Of a DNA stretch of 64,000 nt, positions 26,327 to 35,233 are shown piece after piece (positions within the stretch are counted from its first letter, which is position 1; each line of letters opens with the position of its first letter). Below the pieces are notes generated by a model, which ran no database searches, was not told where the DNA came from, and saw only the letters and a list, made by a program, of their open reading frames with translations. The position numbers were made by a program, and so were the translations under genes. Source of the DNA: an uncultured Muribaculaceae bacterium (GTDB lineage Bacteria > Bacteroidota > Bacteroidia > Bacteroidales > Muribaculaceae); NCBI GenBank assembly GCA_934661195.1, contig CAKUJD010000008.1, positions 1-64,000 on the forward strand. Direction: 5' to 3'.

Positions 26327-27232
26327 ATGAAAAAAATAGGAAAACTGATAGTGCTCGCCTGCCTGGCCCTATGCGCCTTGCAGGCGGCGGCGCAGACTCG
26401 CGCCGACAGCATCCGCCAGCGGCTGCTGAGCGGCGACCGCAGCGGAGTGATAGTGGCCGCCCACCGAGGCGACTGGCGCAACTTTCCCGAGAACTCGCTT
26501 GAGGGAATTGAAAGCGCCATAAAAATGGGTGTCGACATTGTGGAACTCGACTTGCAGCGCACGTCCGACGGGGTGCTGATCCTCATGCACGACCCCACAC
26601 TCAACCGCACCACCACCGGCAAGGGCAAAATTGCCCTGACGCCAAGCGACTCCATTGCCAAGCTGCATCTGCGCAACGGCTGCGGCATACGCACAGGCCA
26701 GCGGGTGCCCACACTCGAGCAGGTGCTGCTCATGGCCAAGGGCCGCGTGATGCTCAACCTCGACAAGGCCGACCGCTATTTCGACCAGGTGTATGCCTTG
26801 GCCCAGAAGACCGGCACCACGCGCCAGATAGTGATGAAGGGCAAGAAAAGTCCCGACGAGGTGAAGCGGCTCTATGGCAAGTATCTCAACGACATCATCT
26901 ACATGCCCATCGTCAACCTCGACACCGATACGGCCGAGGCCTGCATCAACGAGTTTGTCGACAAGCTCCACCCCGTGGCCTTCGAGCTGCTGTTCCGCTC
27001 CGACACCAACAAACTGCCGCTGAAGCTGGCCCACAGCCTCACTGGCCGCACCCTTATATGGTACAACACCCTATGGGACACCATGGCTGGCGGACACGAC
27101 GACGATGCCACGCTCAAGAGTATGGACCAGGGCTGGGGCTACCTCATCGACCGCCTCGGTGCGCACCTTATCCAGACCGACCGCCCGCAAATGATGCTCA
27201 ACTATCTGCGCTCGCGCGGCCTGCATAATTAG
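26327..27232 (+). CDS. Glycerophosphodiester phosphodiesterase, exported
   Basis: A 301-residue protein with a signal peptide (LIVLACLALCALQAAAQ). The GDPD TIM-barrel signatures are AAHRGDWRNFPENSLEGI with the catalytic His, then GVDIVELDLQRTSDGVLILMH with the metal-binding Glu and Asp and the second His. It would hydrolyse glycerophosphodiesters to glycerol-3-phosphate and an alcohol in the periplasm. ATG 26327 gives a clean signal peptide; a TTG nine bases earlier is less likely. Confidence 0.92.
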   Translation: MKKIGKLIVLACLALCALQAAAQTRADSIRQRLLSGDRSGVIVAAHRGDWRNFPENSLEGIESAIKMGVDIVELDLQRTSDGVLILMHDPTLNRTTTGKGKIALTPSDSIAKLHLRNGCGIRTGQRVPTLEQVLLMAKGRVMLNLDKADRYFDQVYALAQKTGTTRQIVMKGKKSPDEVKRLYGKYLNDIIYMPIVNLDTDTAEACINEFVDKLHPVAFELLFRSDTNKLPLKLAHSLTGRTLIWYNTLWDTMAGGHDDDATLKSMDQGWGYLIDRLGAHLIQTDRPQMMLNYLRSRGLHN

Positions 27233-27280
27233 CCGCTTAATCTGCATAATGTCATTTTGACACTATCATATCGCTAATTC

Positions 27281-27314
27281 AAAGGGATTTCTTTGTTGAA
27301 ATCCCTTTTTTATT
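27281..27314 (+). terminator. Terminator after the glycerophosphodiesterase gene
   Basis: Stem aaagggatttc (27281-27291) with gaaatccctttt (27298-27309), a 6-base loop, then T-rich sequence. The next gene's -33 element lies inside the loop. Confidence 0.85.
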
Positions 27315-27324
27315 ATTATCTTTG
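27292..27324 (+). promoter_or_regulatory. Promoter of the asparaginase gene
   Basis: TTTG (27292-27295) and TATCTTTG (27317-27324) with a 21-base spacer. The promoter overlaps the preceding terminator. Confidence 0.65.
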
Positions 27325-27358
27325 CCAGTAGTAATAACAATTTGCCAAATTGCTTACA

Positions 27359-28408
27359 ATGGAACGTAACATCACCGCAAAGCCCAAAATACTCATAATC
27401 TACACAGGCGGCACAATAGGCATGATCGAGAATCCCCGCACCAAAGCCTTGCAGCCGTTCGACTTCTCGCACCTCATCGACAACGTGCCCAAAATCAAGA
27501 AACTGGATTACGACATCGACAACATACAGTTCAATCCGCCTATCGACAGCAGCAACATGAACCCTTCGCACTGGCACGACATAGCCCGCGCCATCGAGGA
27601 GCGCTATGACACCTACGACGGCTTTGTGGTGCTGCACGGCACCGACACCATGGCGTTCACCGCCTCGGCGCTGAGTTTTATGCTCGAGAATCTTAGCAAG
27701 CCGGTGATTATCACCGGCTCGCAGCTGCCCATAGGCGAGGTGCGCACCGATGGCGAGGAAAACCTGATAACCGCCCTGCAGGTGGCCGCAGCCACCGATC
27801 CCAGCGGCCAGGCAATGGTGCAGGAGGTGGCCATACTATTCGAGAGCCACCTGTGGCGCGGCAACCGCAGCACCAAAATGAGCGCCGACAACTTCAACGC
27901 CTTCAAGAGCAACAACTATCCCGAGCTGGCGCGCATAGGTCTGGGCATATATTTCAAGGATGAGGCCCTCTACCGCTCGCCGTCGAAGCGTCCGCTCAAG
28001 GTGCGCTACAACATGGACCCCGACGTGATGTTTATCGAGCTCAATCCAGGCATGACCGAGAGCACGCTGCGCCACCTGCTGGCCACGCCACACATCAAGG
28101 GCATCGTGCTCAAAACCTACGGCGCCGGAAACAGTCCCAGCGACCCGTGGTTCACCACAGCCATTCGCGAGGCCGTGGAGCGCGGCGTGGTCATAGTCAA
28201 CGTCACGCAGTGCGTCAACGGCAGCGTGCACGCAGGTCTCTACGACACTGGCAACAGTTTGGCCAAGGCCGGTGTGGTAAGCGGCCACGACATTACCAGC
28301 GAGGCAGCCATCACCAAACTGATGTACCTGTTCGGCATGGGTCTGCCGCCATCGTCGGTGAAGAAATATATGCAAGTGGCCCTGTGCGGTGAAGTCACCA
28401 TAGCATAG
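27359..28408 (+). CDS. ansA: Type I L-asparaginase, cytoplasmic
   Basis: A 349-residue enzyme hydrolysing asparagine to aspartate and ammonia. The catalytic threonines lie in IIYTGGTIGMI (Thr19 by alignment to the E. coli nucleophile) and VVLHGTDTMAFTASAL. The QLPIGEVRTDGEENL stretch is typical of the family. There is no signal peptide, which points to the low-affinity cytoplasmic type. ATG 27359 is preferred to the TTG at 27350. Confidence 0.92.
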   Translation: MERNITAKPKILIIYTGGTIGMIENPRTKALQPFDFSHLIDNVPKIKKLDYDIDNIQFNPPIDSSNMNPSHWHDIARAIEERYDTYDGFVVLHGTDTMAFTASALSFMLENLSKPVIITGSQLPIGEVRTDGEENLITALQVAAATDPSGQAMVQEVAILFESHLWRGNRSTKMSADNFNAFKSNNYPELARIGLGIYFKDEALYRSPSKRPLKVRYNMDPDVMFIELNPGMTESTLRHLLATPHIKGIVLKTYGAGNSPSDPWFTTAIREAVERGVVIVNVTQCVNGSVHAGLYDTGNSLAKAGVVSGHDITSEAAITKLMYLFGMGLPPSSVKKYMQVALCGEVTIA

Positions 28409-28525
28409 GGCTACTAGTGTCACACATCATTTGATTAGAGTAAGCCCCGCCCACGGCTGAATAGCACTGAAAAAGTGGCAATCCAGCGAGTTGGCGGGTG
28501 CACCCAGCAGCGATGAGTGCTGTAG

Positions 28526-28545
28526 GGACGTGGCATGCCACGTCC
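28526..28545. repeat. GCATGC-type palindromic repeat
   Basis: A perfect 20-base palindrome, ggacgtggcatgccacgtcc, preceded by CTGTAG. Confidence 0.85.
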
Positions 28546-28649
28546 AATGCAAAACGCTGCAAATCAATTAATTGTGTATGAATGGTTACTGCAAATGGAG
28601 GCGTATTTGATGTAATTTTGCCTTCGTGCTGAATGGGGCTGCGCCCGTT

Positions 28650-28669
28650 GGACGCGGTATGCCGCGTCC
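28650..28669. repeat. GCATGC-type palindromic repeat
   Basis: Near-perfect palindrome ggacgcggtatgccgcgtcc, followed by CTACAG, the mirror of the flank at 28520. Confidence 0.85.
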
Positions 28670-28762
28670 CTACAGTAAACAGCTGTAAATTAGATTTTTA
28701 ACTGTTGCTCGTTTAAACTTTAGCCCTCAACTTTAACCTTATCCTGTTTTCTTAGGAATAAA

Positions 28763-28798
28763 ATTTTTCAGTGCTCTCGGCATGTCGCGCCCCTACAG
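28763..28798 (-). repeat. GCATGC-type repeat, reversed copy with AGCACTGAAAAA arm
   Basis: Read on the minus strand it gives CTGTAGGGGCGCGACATGCC followed by GAGAGCACTGAAAAA. It matches the arms at 43-75 and 131-162. Confidence 0.75.
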
Positions 28799-28829
28799 TG
28801 AGAATCAACTTGAATGTGGCTGAAAACAG

Positions 28830-28869
28830 CATCGGGGCTGCGGCGCATATTTGTGCCGCAGCCCCGATG
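28830..28869 (-). terminator. Terminator of the GH10-like gene
   Basis: A 15-bp perfect stem (catcggggctgcggc with gccgcagccccgatg) lies 23 bases past the leftward stop. On the minus strand a short T-rich stretch follows. Confidence 0.85.
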
Positions 28870-28892
28870 GGTGTTTGCGCTGCCTGTGTGGG

Positions 28893-31622
28893 TTAGCGCA
28901 CTATGAGTTTGGTGCCGTTCTGGGCCACGTAGAGGCCTGCGGGCAGCGCTATGAACTGCTGCGAGCCTGCGGCCACGCTGTATCGGGCCACGATGGCGCC
29001 CTGCATATTGCAGATGTAGCCAGCGGCTGCCGATGCGCCTGTGGTGACGCGCACGCCGCCGCGCATGCCGCTTATGAGCAGTGAGGCGTCGTTGCCAATG
29101 CCGTCAACGGCACTGTTCTGGGCGCGGTAGACGAATGGTATGGTCGAGCACCACTCGGTGTTGCTTATCATGCCCATCGACTTGTAGTAGCGTGTGCAGG
29201 CGCGGGCGTAGTAGGTGGCGCCGTCGGTCATAAGTTTGCTGTTCACCTTAATTTCTCCGGCCGTTTTGCTGGTGGTGTAGGCCTGATCTTTGGTCGACTC
29301 GATGAAGCGTGTGCGGCTCGAGAATTTGTTGTCGGCCGACACTTCAATCTTGTAGCCCATGGCTGCCTGCTGGGGTGTCACGGCAATTGTCTGGTTGGCG
29401 TAGAGGTCGCCGCCGCTCACGGGACGCGAGAATGTGGGCACTTCACCGGTCATAAACATGGTGGTGAAGGGCACTGTGGCCGACATCTTCTGCACTCCGT
29501 CGCGGGTCATCACCAGGCGGGCATAGTATTGCACGCCGGCTGCGAGGGCGAAGTCGGCCACCTTTAGCGAGCCGTTGCCCGATGTGCCGGTGTATGCTAT
29601 GGTGCCGTCGGCAAATGTGTCGTCGGTGGCAATCTCGAGGGTCACGTCCTGGTCATCGAGGGTGCTCCATGTGGCGGTGAAGGCGGGGTTCACGTTCACG
29701 GCGTTGGGCTGCGGGTAGGTGAGGGCGAGCACCGACGGGGTGAACTCGCGGCTCTCGCTCACGCCGTCGGCGTAGTTGAGTGCGCAGGCGTGCACACGCC
29801 AGTATTGCTTCACGCCGCCTCTGATTTTTTCAAACACGGCGGTGTTGACCACAGTGTCGGTGGTGGCGTAGGTGTTGGTCACATTGTTGAAGTCCTTGTC
29901 GGTGGCCACTTCAAGGGTGTATTCGGTGGCGCCTTTCACGGGGTGCCATGCAAAGTTGAAGGGGTCTTGTACCTTGGCGCCGTTGGCGGGAGTCGCAAGC
30001 TGTGGCGCCGGCAGGCTCTGTGCGGGCGCGCCAAGGAACATGGGTGAGTATTCGTTGCCCACGCGGTCGAGCACGCACACGGCATATTGGTAGCCTGTGC
30101 GGTAGGCCTCGGGAATTTCAAACGAGGTGCCATAGGTCATGCCCAGCAGATAGTCCACATCTTTGTTGAAGTCGGTCTGCTTAACGCCTTCGGGCACTGC
30201 ATACACTGTGTAGCGCACGTTGCTGTAGCCGTCCCACGAGAGGGTGTAGGCCACCTTTTGCAGATTCTTGACCACACCGGGGTTCTTGCCGGCTTTCCAG
30301 CTCATGACGGGCGGCAGCGCGGGGCGGCTGTAGACGGTGCGGCGCAGATAGTGTGCAAACGACTCCTTGGCCTTCATGGCATACAGGTATTTGCACGAGT
30401 AGTACACCGAGCCGGGGGCGTCGTCGAGGTTGGTGTTGCGGTTCATCTCCACTTCGTTCACATATTCGTCATAGCTTGTGTTGTTGGGGCCGCTGGCCTT
30501 TTGCACGGGGATTTTGGCTGCGGTCTGCTCGATGCCCGATGCGCCCATGGGCAGTGAGCCCGTGCTGGCGTAGGTGAGCGACGATATTGAGTGTGAAATG
30601 TAGACGTGGCGGTCGAACTTGTGCGCCGTCTTGCCCCACCAGGGGGTTATTTTCGAGTAGTCGGCCGATGAGTTGCCTATGGTCCAGTAGACCTGCGGAG
30701 AAATGTAGTCGAGGCTCTTGTTGGCAATCCAAGCCACCGGATCGCTGAATATGCCGCTGTACTGCCAGTCGCTGCCGGGGCAGGGGTCGATGCCGTATTT
30801 CTTGGCCAGGGTCGAGCTTGAGCAGGCCACGCCGGCGGGCGAGATGCCGAAAGCCACCTCGGGGCGCAGCGATTGAATGGCCTCGTGCACGTCTTTCACC
30901 ATCTGGTTCACGTTGTCGCGGCGCCAGTCGCCTATCGAGAGGCTTGTGCCAGAGTCCTTCCACAGCTGGTAGTCGCCAGCGCTTTCGTCCGACGGGATTC
31001 CGTTGGGGTAGAAGTAGTCGTCAAACACCACTCCGTCCACGTCGTAGTTCTTCACTATCTCCTTCACCACGTTGGTTATGCGCTCGCGGGTGGCCTTGAG
31101 GCCGGGGTTGAGGATTACTGTGCTGCCGTAGGTGAGTAGCATGCCGTCGTTGCGCAGCTTCTGGTCTTGCTCGGTGTTCCAGTTAGTGCCTGTGCTGAAG
31201 CGGTAGGGGTTGACCCACGCGTGGCACTCCATGCCACGCTTGTGGCTCTCCTCTACGGCAAATTGCAGGGGGTCCCAGCCTGGGTCCATGCCGCGGCTCG
31301 ACACCAGATAGCTCGACCAGGGCTCGTAGCTCGACTTATACATGGCGTCGCACATTGAGCGCACCTGGAAGTAGATGGCGTTCATGTTGTTGTTCTTAAG
31401 CGAGTCGAGCAGCTCGGTGAGCTGATTCTTTTGCTTGCTGATTTCATTTGCATTGCCAGTGCTCGACACTGTGGTCTTGGGCCAGTCGAGTGCCCACACT
31501 GTGGCCACCCATGCCGAGCGCAGCTCGCGCTTGGGCGTGCCATAGGTTGCTGCCTGGGCCGTGAACGACGCCAGCAGCATCACAATCGCTAACAGATTGC
31601 AGATTTTCGTAGTTAATTTCAT
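28893..31622 (-). CDS. Secreted family-10-like glycosylhydrolase (GHL10) with beta-sandwich modules
   Basis: A 909-residue protein with a signal peptide (LLAIVMLLASFTAQA). Residues about 33-410 form a GHL10/DUF187-type TIM barrel: RELRSAWVATVWALDWP at the start, NAIYFQVRSMCDAMY, HAWVNPYRFS, and DVDGVVFDDYFYP with the likely catalytic acidic residues. Fibronectin-like beta modules fill about 440-840. The last 60 residues resemble a type IX secretion C-terminal domain (PAGLYVAQNGTKLIVR). Relatives are linked to glycan or peptidoglycan-related turnover, but activity is not well defined. It has its own promoter with an unusual tandem repeat. Confidence 0.9.
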   Translation of the reverse strand: MKLTTKICNLLAIVMLLASFTAQAATYGTPKRELRSAWVATVWALDWPKTTVSSTGNANEISKQKNQLTELLDSLKNNNMNAIYFQVRSMCDAMYKSSYEPWSSYLVSSRGMDPGWDPLQFAVEESHKRGMECHAWVNPYRFSTGTNWNTEQDQKLRNDGMLLTYGSTVILNPGLKATRERITNVVKEIVKNYDVDGVVFDDYFYPNGIPSDESAGDYQLWKDSGTSLSIGDWRRDNVNQMVKDVHEAIQSLRPEVAFGISPAGVACSSSTLAKKYGIDPCPGSDWQYSGIFSDPVAWIANKSLDYISPQVYWTIGNSSADYSKITPWWGKTAHKFDRHVYISHSISSLTYASTGSLPMGASGIEQTAAKIPVQKASGPNNTSYDEYVNEVEMNRNTNLDDAPGSVYYSCKYLYAMKAKESFAHYLRRTVYSRPALPPVMSWKAGKNPGVVKNLQKVAYTLSWDGYSNVRYTVYAVPEGVKQTDFNKDVDYLLGMTYGTSFEIPEAYRTGYQYAVCVLDRVGNEYSPMFLGAPAQSLPAPQLATPANGAKVQDPFNFAWHPVKGATEYTLEVATDKDFNNVTNTYATTDTVVNTAVFEKIRGGVKQYWRVHACALNYADGVSESREFTPSVLALTYPQPNAVNVNPAFTATWSTLDDQDVTLEIATDDTFADGTIAYTGTSGNGSLKVADFALAAGVQYYARLVMTRDGVQKMSATVPFTTMFMTGEVPTFSRPVSGGDLYANQTIAVTPQQAAMGYKIEVSADNKFSSRTRFIESTKDQAYTTSKTAGEIKVNSKLMTDGATYYARACTRYYKSMGMISNTEWCSTIPFVYRAQNSAVDGIGNDASLLISGMRGGVRVTTGASAAAGYICNMQGAIVARYSVAAGSQQFIALPAGLYVAQNGTKLIVR

Positions 31623-31712
31623 TCAGAAGTGTTATTTGTTAAAAATACTAATTATAATGATTATGCCCGTTGCGCCGTGGCTTTTGCGGCGGGGCACATG
31701 ATGCGTAAGTAG

Positions 31713-31720
31713 CAAATTTA
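31713..31720 (-). promoter_or_regulatory. Bacteroidetes -7 box for the GH10-like gene
   Basis: The minus strand reads TAAATTTG, about 90 bases before ATG 31622. Confidence 0.5.
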
Positions 31721-31726
31721 TTACAA

Positions 31727-31746
31727 TTTGCGCTCATTTGCGCTCA
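31727..31746. repeat. 10-base tandem repeat at the GH10-like promoter
   Basis: TTTGCGCTCA occurs twice head to tail, six bases upstream of the -7 box. Its position over the spacer and -33 region suggests a possible regulator site. Confidence 0.6.
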
Positions 31747-31784
31747 TTGCCGACTTAAAAAACCATAAACGCCGCTCGAAAGGT

Positions 31785-32555
31785 TCAATCCGCCAGCCCG
31801 AACAGTGCGCGGGCATTGGCATCGGTCGCTGCCGACACTTCGGCCTCGCCGATGCCGAGGGCATTTGCCACTGCGCGGCAAATGTAGGGGATGTTGGCAC
31901 TCTCGTTGCGCCGGCCGCGGTTGGGCACAGGGGCAAGGAAGGGAGAGTCGGTCTCCAGCAGTAGGCGGCTGAGCCCTATGGCGGGAAGCAGCGCCGGCAC
32001 GCTGCTCTTTTTGAACGTGACTATGCCGTTCACCCCAAAGTAGAAGTCGCCGCGGCGGCGTATGCGCTCCACATCGGCCTCAGTGCCGGTGAAGCTGTGA
32101 AACACGCCCCTCAGCGGCTTGCCGCCAAGGCTGTCGATCACCTCAAGGCACTCGTCAAGGCCGTTGCGGCAGTGCATGATGAACGGCAGGCCTAGCTCCT
32201 GGCACCAGCCCAGCTGCTCGGCCAGTGCCTGCATCTGCTCGCGGCGCCAGGTGGCATCCCAATACAGGTCGATGCCTATCTCGCCCACGGCCACGTAGTC
32301 TCCCCCGTCCAGCAGCGGGCGCATGCGCGCCAGTGTGTGGCGCCAGCCGCCGTCCACATCCTCTGGATGCAGTCCCATGGCGGCCGACACATAGCCGGGA
32401 TAGCTGTCGCGCATAGCGTTGAGGCGGCCCACGCTGTCAAGGTTCTCGTTGGGCAGCACCACGTGGGTCACGCCGGCGTCGCGGGCGCGCTCCACCACGG
32501 CGTCGCGGTCGGCGTCGAAGTCGTCGCAATAGAGGTGGGTGTGCGAGTCGATCAC
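31785..32555 (-). CDS. TatD-family metal-dependent hydrolase
   Basis: A 256-residue cytoplasmic TIM-barrel enzyme. Metal ligands are visible as DSHTHLY (His5, His7), GEIGIDLYW (Glu), MHCRNGLDE (His), FHSFTGT (His) and LLETDSPFLAP (Asp). TatD proteins are 3'-5' exonucleases or deoxyribonucleases in DNA repair and quality control. The start overlaps the prenyl synthase stop by four bases, so it is the last gene of a four-gene leftward operon. Confidence 0.93.
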   Translation of the reverse strand: MIDSHTHLYCDDFDADRDAVVERARDAGVTHVVLPNENLDSVGRLNAMRDSYPGYVSAAMGLHPEDVDGGWRHTLARMRPLLDGGDYVAVGEIGIDLYWDATWRREQMQALAEQLGWCQELGLPFIMHCRNGLDECLEVIDSLGGKPLRGVFHSFTGTEADVERIRRRGDFYFGVNGIVTFKKSSVPALLPAIGLSRLLLETDSPFLAPVPNRGRRNESANIPYICRAVANALGIGEAEVSAATDANARALFGLAD

Positions 32556-33526
32556 TTGCTGCGGTTCACTAATCGGTTGATGAATTCGGCAAACTCCTTG
32601 CGGGCGTCATCGTCCATTGTCACCTGCGCAAGGCCGTCGAGTGCTTTCTGCGTGTAGGCTGCAATGGCTTCCTGAGCCAGCTGGTGCAGGCCCAGGCGCT
32701 CGTAGATGGCGCGCACGGCGGGCACCTTCTCCTGCCGCATGGCATACTCGTCGGTGATCCAGCGGCGCAGCTCGCCAAGGTCGTCGCCTTGGGCGCGGTT
32801 GAGGGCGTTGATAAGCAGATAGGTCTTCTTGTTGTTCATGATGTCGCCGCCTATCTCCTTGCCGAATGTGGCCTCGTCGCCCCACACGTCGAGCACATCG
32901 TCTTGCAGCTGGAAGGCGAGACCCAGGTTCTGGCCCACCTCATACAGGGCGTTGGCGTTTGCCTGGTCGGCGCCGGCAATTATCGCGCCCACCTTGCAGG
33001 CGCAGCCCAGCAGCACCGACGTCTTGAGGCGTATCATCTCGATATAGTCGGCCTCGGTCACCTCGGCGCGCTGCTCATAGTCCATGTCCCACTGCTGGCC
33101 TTCGTAAATCTCCATGGCCGTGGTGTTGAACACCTCCAGCACCGGTTGCAGCACCGCGGCGTCGACTCGTGCCACATATTGCGTGGCCAGGGTGAGCATG
33201 GCGTCGCCGCTGAGGATTGCCACATTCTCGTTCCAGCGGCGGTGCACGGTGGGCTGTCCGCGGCGCACGGCCGCCTTGTCCATCACATCGTCGTGCAGCA
33301 GGGTGAAGTTGTGAAACAGCTCAAGGCCCACAGCGGCGTTGAGCGCCGCATCGGGCTCTCCGCCCATGGCCTCGCAGGCCATGAGTGTGAGTACTGGGCG
33401 CAGCCGCTTGCCGCCCAGCGCCATGGTGTAGGCAATGGGCTGGTAGAGCTGTGACGGCTCGGTGGGGTAGGGGATGGCGCTGATGGCGTCGTTCACTTTA
33501 GCCAGGTATTCTTCAAATTTCAGCAT
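32552..33526 (-). CDS. Polyprenyl synthetase (trans-prenyltransferase)
   Basis: A 324-residue cytoplasmic enzyme that extends allylic diphosphates with isopentenyl diphosphate. The first Asp-rich motif is DDVMD at 79-83, in FHNFTLLHDDVMD. The second is QDDVLDVWGD, followed by GKEIGGDIMNNKKTYL. KRLRP near 40-44 binds diphosphate. Chain length cannot be fixed from sequence: farnesyl/geranylgeranyl or the longer quinone side chain are all possible. It overlaps tatD by four bases. Confidence 0.92.
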   Translation of the reverse strand: MLKFEEYLAKVNDAISAIPYPTEPSQLYQPIAYTMALGGKRLRPVLTLMACEAMGGEPDAALNAAVGLELFHNFTLLHDDVMDKAAVRRGQPTVHRRWNENVAILSGDAMLTLATQYVARVDAAVLQPVLEVFNTTAMEIYEGQQWDMDYEQRAEVTEADYIEMIRLKTSVLLGCACKVGAIIAGADQANANALYEVGQNLGLAFQLQDDVLDVWGDEATFGKEIGGDIMNNKKTYLLINALNRAQGDDLGELRRWITDEYAMRQEKVPAVRAIYERLGLHQLAQEAIAAYTQKALDGLAQVTMDDDARKEFAEFINRLVNRSK

Positions 33527-33552
33527 AGTAGTCTCTTTATATATGTAATTGC

Positions 33553-34218
33553 TTATTTGTTAATGTAGTAGTTCTGTTCAAACTCGCGCATTTGTGCAGG
33601 AGAGTAGATTTTGCGAAGCTCGGCCACGCGGCGGCCCAGCTCGGCGGTGTCGGCATGCGTCGCCATGCGTTCGCGCGCCATGGCGGCTCCCAGCAGGCCC
33701 GGAGTGCTGGCCGCGGCATATACCCGCATCTGGTCGGCAAGGTCCATGCCGTCCGTCAGCTGCTGCACCGCAGTGGCCACGCCGTGCCCGTATCGCTCCT
33801 TTCCCACTGCGGCAAGGGCGCTGCCCATGGTGCGCAGCTGCCGCGATGCCTTGGCTGCGCTGCTGTGGCCGTCGAGCAGCGGCTGCACCACGTTGTGCGC
33901 TGCCTCGCGGGCAAACTCGCTGGCGTCCATCACCACAGCCATGGCGGCCAGCCGCAAGGTGTCGTTGCCCGTGCCGGCAGCGGCGTCGGCAAAAGCCTGG
34001 GCAAAGTCGGCGCGGCTCTCGGCACTGTCGAGCGCGGCCTCCACTTGCGGCAGTGTGGCGCGCAGCCGTGCCGAGTCGGCCCACGCTTGCTGGAACTGGG
34101 CGGCCATGCGCCGTCCGCTGTCGGCGCTGGCATTGTCGCAGCCTTGCAGCCCCAGCACGCATGTGGCCAGCAGCGCAAGCCGGGCGCCGTTCCTTATTAT
34201 TGCGTCATTTGCCGCCAT
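33553..34218 (-). CDS. Hypothetical lipoprotein
   Basis: A 221-residue protein with a lipoprotein signal (LALLATCVLGLQGC, Cys27 or so). The rest is Ala/Arg-rich and predicted helical, with no family I recognise. ATG 34218 overlaps the upstream small lipoprotein gene by 14 bases; a longer frame to 34284 would bury the signal peptide. It lies 26 bases before the prenyl synthase gene. Confidence 0.75.
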   Translation of the reverse strand: MAANDAIIRNGARLALLATCVLGLQGCDNASADSGRRMAAQFQQAWADSARLRATLPQVEAALDSAESRADFAQAFADAAAGTGNDTLRLAAMAVVMDASEFAREAAHNVVQPLLDGHSSAAKASRQLRTMGSALAAVGKERYGHGVATAVQQLTDGMDLADQMRVYAAASTPGLLGAAMARERMATHADTAELGRRVAELRKIYSPAQMREFEQNYYINK

Positions 34219-34507
34219 CGTTAAACATTTGTCCGGCCAGCCGGGCGTTGTGCTCGGCAACGTATTTCTGGAATTCCTCATCAAAAATCTCCACAGCCAC
34301 CGAGTCGCCCATCAGCGCATACTCGCTCTGCACCGCCTTGGCGTCGAGAATGCTGCGCTGCATGGCCAGCGTGTCGGTGGGGTTGGTGCCCACCACCTTG
34401 GCGGCCGCCTCGCTGGCGCGCTGGCGGGCCTCATCGGCGTGCGGCGAGTGGCGGCAGGCGGCCAGCGCCAGCACAGCCGTGGCGGCCAACAGAATTTGAG
34501 CTTTCAT
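34205..34507 (-). CDS. Small hypothetical lipoprotein
   Basis: A 100-residue protein with a lipoprotein signal (ATAVLALAAC, Cys18). The remainder is a short helical, acidic domain with no recognised family. First gene of the four-gene leftward group with a second lipoprotein, a prenyl synthase and TatD. Whether the two lipoproteins work together is unknown. Confidence 0.72.
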   Translation of the reverse strand: MKAQILLAATAVLALAACRHSPHADEARQRASEAAAKVVGTNPTDTLAMQRSILDAKAVQSEYALMGDSVAVEIFDEEFQKYVAEHNARLAGQMFNDGGK

Positions 34508-34650
34508 TTAATCCTAATTTCTTTTTCAGTGAGTAAATGCGGAGTGGTGCGGCGCACACATCAGGCCGCACTTCATCCCCTTGGCGGCAAAGTTACAAAA
34601 AAAGGTGCAATCGGCCACAATTGCCACAGCCCAGTCGTGAGCTGTGGACT

Positions 34651-34697
34651 GAAAAAATAAAGAAAGCCGGCCGTCCCGCACGTTGGGGAGGCCGACT
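34651..34697 (-). terminator. Terminator of the ferredoxin gene
   Basis: Stem at 34665-34677 with 34685-34697 (one bulge), followed on the minus strand by a T-rich tract. Confidence 0.7.
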
Positions 34698-34725
34698 TGT
34701 GCCTTGCGTGTGTAGCGCTTGGACT

Positions 34726-34893
34726 TTAGCCTTCGGTGATAGCCTCGTTGGGGCAAGCCTCGGCGCATGAGCCGCAGCTGATGCACACATCGGGGTCGAT
34801 GCTGTAGATGTCACCTTCGCTGATTGCGCCTGTAGGGCAAACCGACTGGCAAGTGCCACAAGCCACACAGTTGTCATTAATTACGTATGCCAT
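34726..34893 (-). CDS. 2[4Fe-4S] ferredoxin
   Basis: A 55-residue cytoplasmic electron carrier with two CxxCxxCxxxCP motifs (CVACGTCQSVCP and CISCGSCAEACP), as in clostridial-type ferredoxins. It probably serves anaerobic redox enzymes such as pyruvate:ferredoxin oxidoreductase. The longer frame to 35004 adds an unlikely 37-residue leader; ATG 34893 matches the family. It has its own promoter box and terminator. Confidence 0.95.
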   Translation of the reverse strand: MAYVINDNCVACGTCQSVCPTGAISEGDIYSIDPDVCISCGSCAEACPNEAITEG

Positions 34894-35233
34894 TTCTTGT
34901 AAGATTTTAGTTGTTAATAAAAAGTAATCGCAGTGCAAAAGTAATTCATTTATTTCAAACCGCATCACCTTTTCTCCACTTTTTACTCCCGCCAAGCGCT
35001 TCATTCATTAAAAATGCGCAAAAGCAGAAGAAATCAATGGCATGAACTTATTATATGTAGTGCATGTGGGGGCATGCATTCTTATGGCAAAGATACGTAT
35101 TTTATTTTTCACAGGGAACCAATTGCCCGGCCAATGCGGGGAATGGGAATGCGTCTGGATTATGCCCGATTGTTGCTGGAAATGATTATCTTTGCATGAT
35201 TGTAACCCCAAAAAAATACATGAGCACAACGAA
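34894..35233. other. Divergent intergenic region with two promoter boxes
   Basis: About 340 bases. Minus-strand TACTTTTG (34936-34943) probably serves the ferredoxin gene. Plus-strand TATCTTTG (35187-35194) serves the next gene. I see nothing else of note. Confidence 0.55.

Larger units (their letters stand above)
28409..28829. other. Intergenic region rich in palindromic repeats
   Basis: More than 400 bases without a gene. It holds an AGCACTGAAAAAG fragment at about 28464, palindromes at 28526-28545 and 28650-28669, and a reversed copy at 28763-28798. The short motif AGCTGTAAAT also recurs here and at about 430. Confidence 0.7.
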
